Made by a program: the position numbers and the translations under genes. Of a stretch of 64,000 nucleotides of DNA, positions 11,894 through 22,770 are shown piece by piece. How positions within the stretch are numbered: position 1 is the first letter of the stretch; every line of letters begins with the position of its first letter. The notes under the pieces are model-generated. The model was not told the DNA's origin, did no database searches, and saw only the letters and a list, made by a program, of their open reading frames with translations. The stretch is from Peromyscus leucopus (taxonomy: Eukaryota > Chordata > Mammalia > Rodentia > Cricetidae): contig NC_051065.1 in assembly GCF_004664715.2 (NCBI RefSeq), forward strand, positions 150,866,826 through 150,930,825, written 5' to 3'.

Positions 11894-12354
11894 AAGCTTC
11901 GCTTTTAAATTGGAAAAATATTGGACATATTTTTAATAAACTTTCTTTATACAACAGTACATAATAAGCCCATCTCTGTATCTTAGTTCTTGAGAATATG
12001 AGCTGTAATGGTTGCCTATCCCCTAGTGCGCACACTTTGGCCAGTCTCCTTTTGCTTTGTCTTTGACTTTCACTGACTTGGTTAGTGTTACAAATAATAG
12101 ATGAAGTTTTTCTGTTGGAAACTAAGCCTAGTGTGCTGATTTAATTATTAAAAAACATATTCTTTTATTAGATCTGAGATGGTTTAATCTGTTTAGCCAT
12201 TGTAACTAGAAAGCTGAAAGCATTGGTTCACACACAGGATAGACACCGAGATCATAAATGCAGTCACACTGTTGCTGTTCTCTCAGGCTTGGTCTTTTAG
12301 CAATTTCAGTACATTTAAGCTGTGCAAAGTTTTCAAAAAATGTTTCTATTATTT

Positions 12355-12538
12355 TGTATGTATAAATGTCTGCGTACTACATGCATACCTGGTGACTGCA
12401 GGTGCTGGAAGAGGGCATCGTATTTCCTGGAACTGGAGTTATAGACAGTTGTGAGTCACAATGTGGGTGTTGGGAATCAAACCTGGGTCTTCTAGAAGAG
12501 CAACCAGTACTCTTAGTTACTGAGTCTCTCCCCAGCTT
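12355..12538 (-). mobile_element. B3-type SINE
   Basis: CTGGAACTGGAGTTATAGAC, GGTGTTGGGAATCAAACCTG and TTACTGAGTCTCTCCCCAGC. Confidence 0.75.
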
Positions 12539-13086
12539 TGCAGAATTTTTAACATATGCCAACATGATGTAAAAAGAATTTCAACTATTTTCGTAATTGC
12601 TTCCTAATAGATCTTGACAGGCAGTGATTTTGGTCTCAGCAACTTTTGCTGCTTTTTATCTAGTTCATTATGCAAAAGATCTTAGAAGGTAGTGTTCTAT
12701 ACAATGAACAAGACCATTAGGAAATTCCCTTTCTTGCAATTAAAATCTATTTGGGTTGTATTTTTGTAAGGGTCATCCATATACTTCTTACATATAGTAG
12801 TACCTTCCCTCACCATTTTTCTTTTGTAGTTGCAGTTACCTGAAGCTAACTCTGATCTGAAAATATGAATAGAAAATTTCAGAAACTTACACATTTGTAA
12901 TTATGAACCTCTCAGGAGTGTGGTAAAATTTTATTTGTCCCATTTTTTCTTACACAGGACTTGAATTATCCATTTGTCAAGTGTATTTGCACTGTGAATA
13001 CTGCTGCCTGTTGGTCAGTTAGGAGAAATCATTCAATAAATAGTCTTCATTCTTACATTGTTCCCCAAACCCAACCCCCCCCCCCC

Positions 13087-13207
13087 AGACAGACAGCCCT
13101 GGCTGTCCTGGAACTCACTCTGTAGACCAGGCTGACCTTGAACTCAGAAATCCACCTGCCTCTGCCTTCCTGGTGCTGGGACTAAAGACTTGTGCCACTA
13201 TGCTCTG
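13087..13207 (-). mobile_element. B1 SINE, 3' part diverged
   Basis: GACAGCCCTGGCTGTCCTGG, GAACTCAGAAATCCACCTGC and GCTGGGACTAAAGACTTG; preceded by a run of C. Confidence 0.8.
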
Positions 13208-14139
13208 TGTTCTTGTATTTTCTAATAAATAGAAATATGCTTAGTTAAATAAAGGCCGGAGGCCAAAATAAATAGGCAATATAAAAGCTGCTCTTTATGG
13301 TTCTAGTTGTGTCTTGTTAGTACACTTTATCAAACTGTAGGATGACAGAAATTAGGGCTCTTACTTGAAGAAAGAAAAATTCACTGTGCATTAGTGTGTT
13401 TCTGTTTTTGTAAGTTTATGATCATCCAGACTACTTCTACCATCGATACTGGAAGGTGTTTGCAGAAAATGAAGGGGAGGGAGGGCCTTTCTGATTGATG
13501 GGCTTCATCATCATAAATTTAATTCTGCTTAAAAAAGCTTGTGGAGGTATTGTCAAAGCTGTTTCTCAAGTGGTCCGGGTGATTGCAGGAAGTACTTTGG
13601 GATTTCTTTGGTAGAGGAAGCCTCTCTTGGCAGGGATTAAGGCAGAGTACTCAGTTCCTCTTGACTGGACTTATGTGGATTTATGTCTACTCATAAGCCA
13701 CTCAATGAAACGTGATGACTCCTGACAACTGTCCAATGCTGATAAAAACCAGAATAAAAGATGTTGGTAAATCTTTTTTTAGTGTATAAAAAAATCTGTG
13801 GCAGTGTATAATTGGTATGTAGATTTGGTATTCCTCGTGCAGTGTTGAATTTAGTTTTATTTTTCCTCTGGTATCAGTTTTTCTATAAAAATAAAGTATA
13901 AATCAGGTATGGAGAAGACAGCCTCATATGCTATTTTATTTTCAACTCAGTAATGTGATGATGAGAGAGGTTTCAAGAAATTAATCTTAGAGTAACTTTT
14001 TAAAATAAAGAATATTTCTATTTCAGTTCACCTGTGTTAGATTTTCTCTTTAGAATAAACTCCAGTTCGTTTGATTATTAAAAATTTTTATTCATGCAGA
14101 AATTTGATGCATGCTTAAATAGGTACTTACTGTTTTTTG

Positions 14140-14350
14140 TTTATAACAGGTAGGTTATACATAAAGAGCCCATAGAGGACCAGTGAGGCTTGCCACTGAA
14201 CCCGACAACCTGAGTTGGATCTCTGGAACCCACATGGTGGGAGAAGAGAACTGACTCTAGCAAGTTGTCCTCTGTTTTTCATAAACACACCAAGGCATAA
14301 GTGTACCCACACAACCACATAATAAATAAATTAAATGTAAAACAAAAAGT
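14140..14350 (+). mobile_element. tRNA-derived SINE (B2/B3 type)
   Basis: CCAGTGAGGCTTGCCACTGA, CTCTGGAACCCACATGGTGG and an AATAAATAAATTAAATG tail. Confidence 0.65.
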
Positions 14351-14514
14351 CCTTGGGATTGCAAAATGGGTCACCTTACACAGCAATTTGTCTGGATACT
14401 GTCTATAGTGTGGATATGCTAGATAGAGGAGTGAAGGTTAATCATACTTTTTGGAACAGTGTGCAATTGAAAGTTTATAAAACATAGTAGGTCCCCCCTT
14501 TCCACAGTGTGAGT

Positions 14515-14625
14515 TTTTCGACAGTTTCTTGAATACAACCCAAGCTGGCTTTGACCTCATGATCCTCCTGTCTCAGCTTCCTGAAATCCAAGACTATGGT
14601 TTAGTACCACCATACCCGGCTGAAT
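14515..14625 (-). mobile_element. Old B1-like SINE remnant
   Basis: ACCCAAGCTGGCTTTGACCT and CTCAGCTTCCTGAAATCCAA keep the B1 order with many changes. Confidence 0.55.
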
Positions 14626-14771
14626 TGCTTTTTCCCTAGAATGTTTCGTCTAATATTTTCAGATTATGATTAACCCCTGGTAACTAGAAGTAGAGTAGAA
14701 AGTAAAATCATGCAGAAGTGGTAGACTATTCATTTCCGTAGTCTTCATGTCTGTCAATAAAAATTAGCATC

Positions 14772-15270
14772 ATGGTCGGTGGTAGTGCACACCTTTTTTC
14801 CCCAGCACTCGGGGCAGAGACAAGCAGATCTCTATGAGTTCCAGGTCAGCCTGGTCTACAGAGCGAGTTCCAGGACAGCCAGGGCTACACAGAGAAATGT
14901 AGGTGCAGTTTCTCTGTGTCTCGGCCGCCGCTTCCAAATAACCATTCAGAGACTTATTATAATTATAAATGCTTGGCAATCGCTCAGGTTTGTTACCAGC
15001 TAATGCTTACATTTTAAATTAACTCATATTTCTTATCTATGCTCTGTCATGTGGCTTGGTACCTTATCTCAGTACGGCAAATTCAAGTCTTTCTCTTTCT
15101 CCTGCATATCTTGAGACTCCTCAGACCCTGCCCTTCTCTGCATTCCCTCTGCCCTGAAAATCCTACCTAGCTATTGGCCAATCAGCTTAACAATGAGAGA
15201 AACACAGTGTATAATAGGATTACTCCACAGTGCAGAAATCCTGTCTCATAAAAATACAAGAAAAAAATAC
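14772..15270 (+). mobile_element. B1 SINE interrupted by a solo LTR
   Basis: The head (GGTCGGTGGTAGTGCACACC to CACAGAGAAAT) is at 14772-14898 and the tail (CCTGTCTCATAAAA) is at 15239-15270, on the two sides of the LTR. Confidence 0.85.
14893..15239 (-). mobile_element. Solo LTR inserted inside a B1 SINE
   Basis: The LTR interrupts a plus-strand B1 between its ACACAGAGAAAT and its CCTGTCTC. AGAAAT occurs at both junctions (14893-14898 and 15234-15239), so the 6-bp duplication is visible, with one base or so of uncertainty about the ends. The interior resembles the other minus-strand LTRs here (TTGGCCAATCAGC, CAGAGACTTATTATAAT). Confidence 0.8.
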
Positions 15271-15743
15271 AGAATTTTTTTTGTATGCATGTTCTACCTG
15301 TTATAGACAAAAACCAGTAATACCTATTTAAGCGTGCATTAAATTTCTGCATGAGTAAAATTTTATGAAATAGGATCTTTATATCTCTAAAGTCACAGAA
15401 AAGATTATAATAATACCATACTAATAAAACTTCCAGTGTACTTACTGATCATGTCTACCCACTTTTATACCCTCTTCTTGGTTTCCCTTGGTCCCCTTCT
15501 TAGCACATTTTCTAGTTTCAGGTCCTTTTCTTTCCATATATGAAAACAAAAAACACATAGGAGTTTAAATATTTAATTTGCCTTCCTCTTCTATTTATTT
15601 TCCTGAAAGTCAGGATCTTGTTCTTCATGGCTAGTAATACTGTTGTTTACCATTTTTGTTCACCAATTGTTTGGCACTTAGGCCGATTCCACACTTGGCT
15701 ATTGTGAATTTTACAGCAAACTTGCATATATCTCTAGTATGCT

Positions 15744-16235
15744 GTCTTAGTTAGGGTTTCTATGGCTGTGAAGGGACACCATGATCATGGCAATTTTTTT
15801 TTCCTGTTTTTTTGAGACAGAGTTTCTCTGCGTAGTTTTGGTGCCTGTCCTGGATCTTGCTCTGTAGACCAGGTTGGCCTCGAACTCACAGAGATCCACC
15901 TGGCTCTGCCTCCCCAGTGCTGGGATTAAAGGCATGTACTACTGCCGCCCAGATGACCATGGCAATTCTTCATAAGAAAAACATTTAATTGGGGCTGCTT
16001 ACAGTTTCGGAGGTTTGGTCCAATATCGTCATGGCAGGAAGCATGGCAGTGACACATGGGAAAGGAGCCAAGAGATTGGCCGGTATCAGGAAGAGAGGGT
16101 GAGCCACTGGGCCTGGCTTGAGCTTCTGAGACCTCAAAGCCCACCTCCTGTGACACACTTCCTCCAACAAAGCCACACCTCCAATAATGCTACTGCTTAT
16201 GAGTCTATGGGGGCCGTTTTCATTCAAACCACCAC
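15744..16235 (+). mobile_element. High-copy rodent interspersed repeat, split by a B1
   Basis: CTTAGTTAGGGTTTCTATGG, GGGACACCATGATCATGGCA and then TTCATTCAAACCACCA mark a repeat that also occurs at 38063-38420 and 63625-63865, and in part at 2625-2695 and 4730-4865. I cannot assign a family name. Confidence 0.7.
15796..15951 (-). mobile_element. B1 SINE inside the high-copy repeat at 15744
   Basis: Flanked by ATGATCATGGCAATT and ATGACCATGGCAATT (14 of 15 identical), a clear target duplication at 15781-15795 and 15952-15966. Confidence 0.9.
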
Positions 16236-16838
16236 ATTTATGGATTCCATTTTCATATTAAAAACTCAGAGGTGGGAAAATGATATGGGAGTTCTATCTT
16301 TAATGTTTGGAGGGACCTCCATATTATATTGCACACTGGCATTATTCACTTACATTCCTAACAATGTATGAGGGCTCTACTTTGCCCAAATTTTACTAAA
16401 ATATCAATTTTAACTGCAGTAAGTTTTCATTCGCCTGAATGCTAAATGAGCATTTTTCACAGTTAGTGGCTATTTATATTTCTTTGATGTCTCCTCAGAC
16501 TTTCTTAAACTTTTTTAGTTCTATGTGTAGTTGGAGTCTTACGTAGGAAATCTGCCTGTGTCAGTCAGTATTCTGAAGTTTTCCCCTAGGCCTTACTCTA
16601 GTGGTTTCAAATTAAATTTTTGATCTTAAAGCCTCTTGTTTTTTGTTTTTAGAGTAAGATAAGGGTCTAGTTTCAGTCTTGTATATTTGGATGTCCAGTT
16701 TTCCCATCAACTGCCCTTTATTGAACACATATTTTTAACGCCTCTCATTGAGACTCAGTTGAAAGTTCCTTGATGAGTTCACGTGTGTCCACCTGGTTCC
16801 TGTCTGCTTTTGTGCCGGCGACGTTCTTTTTGTTACAG

Positions 16839-17405
16839 TGCCTGCAGCGGAGCCTGCGGCAGTGCAGTGCCTGCAGTGGAGCCTGCGGCAGTGCAGTGCC
16901 TGCAGCGGAGCCTGTGGCGGAGCCTGCAGCGGAGCCTGCAGCAGGGCAGTGCCTGCAGTGGAGCCTGCGGCAGAGCCTGCAGTGGAGCCTGTGGCGGAGC
17001 CTGCAGTGGAGCCTGCGGCAGTGCAGTGCCTGCAGTGGAGCCTGCGGCAGGGCAGTGCCTGCAGTGGAGCCTGCAGCAGGGCAGTGCCTGCAGTGGAGCC
17101 TGCGGCAGTGCCTGCAGTGGAGCCTGTGGCGGAGCCTGCAGTGGAGCCTGCGGCAGTGCAGTGCCTGCAGTGGAGCCTGCGGCAGTGCAGTGCCTGCAGC
17201 GGAGCCTGCAGCAGGGCAGTGCCTGCAGTGGAGCCTGCGGCAGTGCCTGCAGTGGAGCCTGCAGCAGGGCAGTGCCTGCAGTGGAGCCTGCGGCAGAGCC
17301 TGCAGTGGAGCCTGCAGCAGGGCAGTGCCTGCAGTGGAGCCTGCGGCAGTGCCTGCAGTGGAGCCTGCAGCAGGGCAGTGCCTGCAGTGGAGCCTGCGGC
17401 AGTGC
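16839..17405. repeat. GC-rich minisatellite (CTGCAGTGGAGCCTGCGGCAG-like units)
   Basis: About 570 bases built from variants of TGCCTGCAGTGGAGCCTGCG plus GCAG (24 bp), alternating with 29-bp units (an extra TGCAG or GGCAG) and shorter units missing the TGCC. CTGCAG recurs throughout. All three plus frames and two minus frames are free of stops, giving low-complexity products such as repeated SACSGACG or PAVEPAA. It sits in old L1 sequence in an ERC1 intron, so I regard it as non-coding. Confidence 0.93.
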
Positions 17406-17574
17406 CGGCACTGGTGCTTTTTACTCAGGTTTCCATGGCTACTTAGAGACTTTTTATATTTTTTTTGATTTTTTTTTTCTAGTTCTACAAATTTATTTTC
17501 GGTATTCATGTTACCCACTGTTCTATTGAGGCTTCAGTATTCCCGTCCCTCTACCCCCCACCCCCCCAACCCCC

Positions 17575-18081
17575 ACCAGGCTTTTTCTTTTGGGCAACCA
17601 ACCAGCTCCCACATTGTGACATAGAGACTTACTTGTTTTGAATGCTTGGCTTTGGCTTAGCTCTTTTCTTGCTAGCTCTTGTAACTTAACCTGTTTCTTG
17701 TTTCTCTCTGTGCACCTTTGCCTCAGGGCTTCTTACGTTTTTTTTTTTTTTTTTACTCTCTTGCTGTCTCTGTGTCTGGCGGGCTGATGGCTGCCTGGCT
17801 TCTTGCCTCGGGCATCTCTCTCATTCTCTTCTCTTCCTCCTTCTCTCTTTCCTTTCTTTCTTCTTGAGCCTAGATTTCTCCTCCTACTTATCCTCTCTGC
17901 CTGCCAGTCCCACCTATCCCTCTTCTGCCTAACTATTGGCCTTTCAGCTTATTAATTATTAGACCAATCAGGTGCCTTTGGCAGGCCAGATAAAACAGAT
18001 GCAACACATCTTTACACAATTAAACAAATGCAACATAAACAAAAGTAACATACCTTTACACAGTTAAAGTAATATTCTGCA
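17575..18081 (-). mobile_element. LTR of the same broad family, longer variant
   Basis: It contains the family landmarks CCAGCTCCCACATTGTGACA, CAGAGACTTACTTG-like sequence, TATTGGCCTTTCAGC and AGACCAATCAGG in the same order as the other copies. A segment near 17990-18070 repeats an A-rich CTTTACACA motif. Ends are approximate and no target duplication was resolved. Confidence 0.65.
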
Positions 18082-18860
18082 GTATATCTCTTTGTCTAGT
18101 AGGTTTGTTTTTTTGTTTTTTGTTTTTGCACCCTTTCAACACTTGGGGCATATGAAATTATTGTATTTCATTCCAGTTTTCTTCATATAGCTTTGAACAT
18201 TTTTCTCATTTCTCTATCTATATCTAGATACAAATTTCATAGTTTATTGTGTTGGCAATATTTCTTTATTATTTCTCATTAAATTATCTTTTATTCTAGT
18301 TGGATATAATGTTCTTAATGATGGTGTTTAATAAATTCTCTTCTGAGTGTTAAGGGTTCCCCTAAGCCTTGTCCAGTTGCAATAATCTTGGTTTGTAGTT
18401 ATTTTCTTTGAGGACTGAAATGCCTCGTTCCATATCCTCCTAGCATGTAGAGTACCTTATATGAAGTTTTTCACTGGCTAAGGTATTTGCCTTTAAATAT
18501 CACTTGGCACTTCTCTATTTCATAGTGTAATATTCTTTCTTAGTCCTGTACTTTTAAAAACTTGACTATAATAAATTTTAGTCAATAATTATAATAGAAA
18601 GTAAATATAAAAGAAAAATAAGAAAAGATGAAGAGCAAATGTAAAGACCACATATCAGACTCATTGGGAGAAGAGGTACAGGTTGGAGGCATAGAAAGCC
18701 TCTTTAACAAAAATAATAGCAAAGACTTTCCCCAAATCTTGGAAAATGGGAAAACCAACTATAGGAAGCATTTAGAACCTCAAACATACATAACCATAAA
18801 AGTACTTTGCCACAACATTAATTATAGTCCTTGCCTTACTTTCCATGTGTCTTAGTCACT

Positions 18861-19012
18861 TGTTTGTTTTTTAGGATAGAGTCTCATGTAGCCAAGACGG
18901 GCCTTGAACTAACTCTGTGTCTCAACTTGACCCAGAACTCTTGCTTCTCCTGCCTCTTTATCTCAACATGCTGAGATTGTAGGCATGCACCAAATGCACA
19001 AACTATGTTTGG
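18861..19012 (-). mobile_element. Old B1-like SINE remnant
   Basis: GGATAGAGTCTCATGTAGCC, GGGCCTTGAACTAACTCTG and GCTGAGATTGTAGGCATGCA, diverged. Confidence 0.6.
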
Positions 19013-19331
19013 TTTGTGGTGATCTTTAGTTCCTGTAATCTCAGAATTATTTACCAAGTCTTCATTGAAGTCGTTTCAGTTTCATTTCCACAGCCATGAA
19101 AATTATCTAAAGTTGACAGACCATTTCTAGGATTGAAAACTTCTAATTATTCCTCTCTTTCTGAAATTCATTCTGTTCCTTAGGAGGCCAGAAGGTGCAC
19201 ATACTGCCCAGCTTTAGCTTTATAACAGGAGCCCTCTTTCTTTCTTCTCATGTTATATAATGAAAGCAGGCCTCTTCTTTTTTCTTAGTATGTCAGTGGC
19301 TGGCTTGTTACAGGGAAATTGGTAATTGTCT

Positions 19332-19413
19332 AGTGACGTACGACTTTGAATGTGCCCAGTCTTGTCTTGTCTAACCCAAGCAGCGTCAGGCTGGTTAGTA
19401 CTTGGGTAGGAGA
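19332..19413 (+). pseudogene. 5S rRNA pseudogene, partial and diverged
   Basis: TGAATGTGCCCAGTCTTGTC and then AAGCAGCGTCAGGCTGGTTA followed by GTACTTGGGTAGGAGA align to the 5S rRNA segments around TGAACGCGCCCGATCTCGTC and GGTTAGTACTTGGATGGGAGA, in the right order and spacing. The 5' end and the last 30 or so bases are missing or unrecognisable, and internal control bases are changed. It is a dispersed pseudogene, not a functional gene. It lies about 660 bases before exon 20078. Confidence 0.8.
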
Positions 19414-19662
19414 AATCAATAATTCTTTTGAGTAAATGAATGCATCTAAGTGTGTGAAGAAACGAATGACCACACTGAGAAGTTTCATTGAAAATACTTG
19501 CTGTTTAGATAATGGGTTATTTAAAAATCTAACACTAACATTCATGAACAGGTTCCCTTACCCAGCTGATTTGGTTTCCTGTCTGGTTGCAGTACTCTTA
19601 GTCCTTCTACTTGTTGTGCAGCAGTCTCTCTTGGCATTCCCAGAGGCATCTTAGAGGTCATC

Positions 19663-19770
19663 TGGCCGGGCGGTGGTGGCACACACCTTTAATCCCAGCA
19701 CTCGGGAGGCAGAGGCAGGTGGATCTCTGTGAGTTCGAGGCCAGCCTGGTCTCCAAAGCGAGTTCCAGGA
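19663..19770 (+). mobile_element. B1 SINE, 3' truncated
   Basis: GGCCGGGCGGTGGTGGCACA to CCAAAGCGAGTTCCAGGA, then unrelated sequence where the tail should be. Confidence 0.85.
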
Positions 19771-20077
19771 GTCCCTCTCAGCACCGCTGTCTTTCTGTTG
19801 GGACTTGCCGTTTGACAAGACAACTTTGTCTTCTTTTGTTCGGGATTTGCCTATTTGTATTATATTTATAGAGTACTTATCTTTTCTCTGTGGTGGTGTA
19901 AGATTCTGGCTGTAGTAAGGGTATAGAGGTATGTAGTAAGGGTATGTGTTGCATATAATTTTGAAACAATTAAACTTTAAATTATTTCTACAGAGAACAC
20001 ATCCACACCATAATTAGTTTATGCTTTAAATAATTGTTATTTCGCCTACTTCTACCATTTTTAATGACTTTTTTCAG

Positions 20078-20215
20078 ATTGAAAATCTCCAGGAACAACT
20101 GAGAGATAAAGAAAAGCAGATGAGCAGCTTGAAAGAGCGAGTTAAGTCTCTCCAGGCGGATACCACCAACACAGATACAGCTCTAACGACCTTGGAGGAG
20201 GCTCTTGCAGAGAAA
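20078..20215 (+). CDS. ERC1: ERC1 internal coding exon (138 nt, 46 codons, phase 0-0)
   Basis: The exon encodes IENLQEQLRDKEKQM through TTLEEALAEK, coiled coil of the central ERC1 rod. The acceptor is TTTTTTCAG and the donor is AAA|GTGAGT, a strong splice pair. The reading frame joins directly to the previous exon (VLQKK) and to the next (ERTIERLK). The residues appear unchanged from the human protein as I remember it. A 13.2-kb intron precedes it and a 2.6-kb intron follows. Confidence 0.97.
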
Positions 20216-20654
20216 GTGAGTGATTGGCCTGACTCTTCCCAGACCTTTGAGTTCTGCTTTCTTGTTATTCTGAAATTGGCTATAAACACAGGAGCATCCT
20301 TTCATGGAAACAGTTCTTTGTTGCTGATGTGCATAGTATAGAAAGAAAGACAGTTTAGTTACTGTTGGATGTTAGCACCAACTACTAGGCAAGATTGGTT
20401 GCATACCAAAAGGCAATAGTCACATTTCCTGAAGAAACAGCATGTGTTCCCCATTTTGCTGCTTTCTGAAGCAAAAGAAAATTCATTATTTAACAAAATG
20501 TGTAGGATACTGGACATTGATTATCAGGATGCTATCCTGGATTAGCTCTCCTCTGTTACCTTCCTATGACATATATGACATGGATTTTATTCATGAATAT
20601 TACATACTTACTACTTTTCTAGACTTGGCTTACCCCTAAAATAATTTAAGTTTA

Positions 20655-20835
20655 TTTATTTTTATGTCTATAGCTGTCTGTGCATCACATGTGCCTTGTG
20701 TCCTTAGAGGCCAGAAAGGACATTGAATTTCCTGGTACTGTAGTTACAACCAGTTGTGGCTGCCATGTTGGCTGGGAATTGAATGTTAGTCCTCTGGAAG
20801 AGCAGCCAGTACTCTTAATCACAGACTCAATCTCA
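20655..20835 (-). mobile_element. B3-type SINE
   Basis: GGTACTGTAGTTACAACCAG and AGAGCAGCCAGTACTCTTAA. Confidence 0.75.
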
Positions 20836-21131
20836 TGCAGCCACTTGGCTTGTATACTTAATTTTACCTTTATGAGCACATTTGACTTTTTAAGAAATGG
20901 TTGAATGAAGAAGTCCTCTAAACCATCTTAGAAGGTATTTTAGAGAATCTCCTTATGGTGTTTTTGTTTCGTGTTGATCTTTTGTTTGTTTGTCTTTGTT
21001 TTTGGATGTGGCTTGTTTTGTGATGGAGGTCTCATGTGGGTTAGGCTGGCCTTAGGTTCACAGTGTAGCTCAGTGTATTTGGGTTCTTCAGAGGAACAGA
21101 ACTTATAAGATGAATCTGCTATCTACTCATC

Positions 21132-21667
21132 TGTAACAAGAATCTTAAATGGTCTAATTAATAAAAAACTCAGTGCCAACTATTGGGGTAAATTCTACAA
21201 GATCAGAGAAACAGAATAAGCCACAGCTAACCTCACCTCACCAACTTCTTAGCTGATCCTGTTTCCTCAAACTAGAAGCCTCTGAATCCTCATCCGAATG
21301 GATCTCAGCTGAACTGCTGCTTAAAGCCTAAAAGCTTAAGAGCCTGTAGTTTCTGGTCCTCACACCTTATATACCTTTCTGCTTCCTGCCATCACTTCCT
21401 GGGATTAAAGGCTTGTGTCTTTCCCAAGCAATACAAGAGATCTCACGTGCTGGGATTAAAGATGTGTGTCATCATACCTGGCTGTTTCCAGTGTGGCCTT
21501 GAACTCACAGAGATCTAAATGGATCTCTGCCTCCAGAATGCTAGGATTAAAGGCGTGTGTGCCACCATTTTCTGGTCTCTATGTCTATCTAGTGACTGTT
21601 CTGTTCTCTGACCACAGATAACTTTATTAGGGTACACAATATATGGGGGACACACAATATCACCACA
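21132..21667 (-). mobile_element. LTR containing three B1-derived fragments, inserted into a rodent repeat
   Basis: Minus-strand ends are TGTGGTGATATTGTG and TTCTTGTTACA, 536 bp. Inside are three GGATTAAAG motifs at about 21399, 21450 and 21541, with parts of GGCCTTGAACTCACAGAG, so B1 sequence is part of the LTR. The host repeat continues on both sides (21068-21131 and 21727-22145). Left flank CTCATC and right flank TCCATC match only in part, because the right side has expanded into an ATCC array. Confidence 0.65.
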
Positions 21668-21727
21668 TCCATCCATCCATCCATCCATCCATCCATCCAT
21701 CCATCCATCCATCCATCCATCCATCCA
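21668..21727. repeat. (ATCC)n microsatellite
   Basis: About 15 tetramers directly after the LTR end CACCACA. Confidence 0.97.
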
Positions 21728-22770
21728 GTGGGGTTAGAAAGGCTTACAGACTGTGGTCCAGCTTGTCCAACAATGGCTGTCTACCAATAGAAGGTTCAAG
21801 AATCCAGTAGTTGTGAGTTCTCTATTCTGGGTGTCTCAGCTGGTCTTCAGTATATCCTGAAGAAGAAATGAACTTGCTCGTGAGAGTGAGAGCATGCAGG
21901 CAAAGAGAGAGCTAGCTTCCTTCCATGTCCTTTACATAGGCTACCAGCAGAAGGAGTGGCCCAGATTAATCTACCTCAAAAGGTCTGAATTAATGGTTTT
22001 TTTCCCACCTCAAAGATCTGGATTAGAAGTGGGTCTTTACACTTCAAATGATTAAGAAAAAAAAAAAAATCACTTACTGGTATGCCCAGCCATTTGAGTT
22101 TTAGTTAATTCTAGATATAGTTCACTTGACAACTAAGAATAGCCCTTAACACTCAAGGTGTTAAAACTTGATCCTCCTATCTCTAATTCCCAAGTGTTGG
22201 GACTAAAGGGTTATCCCATTATGCTGTACATTCCTTGAGATATTTAACTGGATTCTTTTAGAGGCATAAGGCAGCATTCCTTAGGGTAGCAGAAGTTTTA
22301 ATTTTTCTACCTCATCTTTGCCTTCTTTTATGTTAGATAATTGTATCATAGCTTGCCCCCCCTTTTGATATATGAGTTATGAGTAATTTCTGTTGCTTTG
22401 TAGGTAGTGTGTGTCTGTATCATTATAGTGAAGAATTATGTTACTTATTGTCCTAAGGGCATACACATAAGTTTTTTGTTACTTGGAAATTGAATATAAA
22501 TGGTAATATTTCAAGAAAAGGCTTTAGTGATATCTAATAATATTCGAAATGATAGGAAACCACTCTTGGTATTTAAAAATAAACAAAGTTGGACATTTCT
22601 TGGTTACAGTAGGAAAAATGAGTTCTTTGAAAAGTGAATTCTTAAAGAGCTTACCATTGTCTTTTTAATAGATGATAGAAGTGTTGAATTTGGCCAGAGG
22701 TAGCAGAGTATGTTACATAATATAAGTACACATGGGTGTTTCCTCTTGACTTGGTGTGCTTTCTTTTTAG

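Larger units (their letters stand above)
15600..16790 (-). mobile_element. Old mammalian L1 fragment, interrupted
   Basis: TTGTTCACCAATTGTTTGGC, GGCTATTTATATTTCTTTGA-type sequence and CCATCAACTGCCCTTTATTG are typical of the 3' part of old L1 elements read on the minus strand. A rodent repeat at 15744-16235, itself carrying a B1, interrupts it. The minisatellite follows directly. Confidence 0.6.
6917..20077 (+). other. ERC1 intron (13.2 kb)
   Basis: GTAAAG to TTTCAG. It is repeat-dense from 7793 on. 6917-7790, 9030-9370, 9800-11150, 11900-12350, 12545-13075, 13210-14130 and 18090-18850 are AT-rich sequence in which I see no gene or named repeat. 9372-9800 belongs to a rodent interspersed repeat also found at 3115-3357 (shared motif GACAGACCA followed by TTGGTGAA). 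The rest is covered by separate entries. Confidence 0.85.
21068..22145 (-). mobile_element. Rodent interspersed repeat split by an LTR
   Basis: GTATTTGGGTTCTTCAGAGG on the left and ACAGACTGTGGTCCAGCTTG to GACAACTAAGAATAGCCCTT on the right are two halves of one repeat. The LTR at 21132-21667 and an ATCC array separate them. Confidence 0.65.
20216..22770 (+). other. ERC1 intron (2.6 kb)
   Basis: GTGAGT to TTTTTAG. It contains a B3-type SINE remnant, a rodent repeat split by an LTR with an ATCC microsatellite (21068-22145), and unremarkable AT-rich sequence at 20216-20650 and 22230-22770. Confidence 0.85.

Noticed and set aside
16745..17529. Long ORFs on both strands (up to 257 codons) across the CTGCAG-rich region
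   Set aside because: They are all products of one tandem repeat that lacks stops in five frames; there is no domain, start context or conservation signal.
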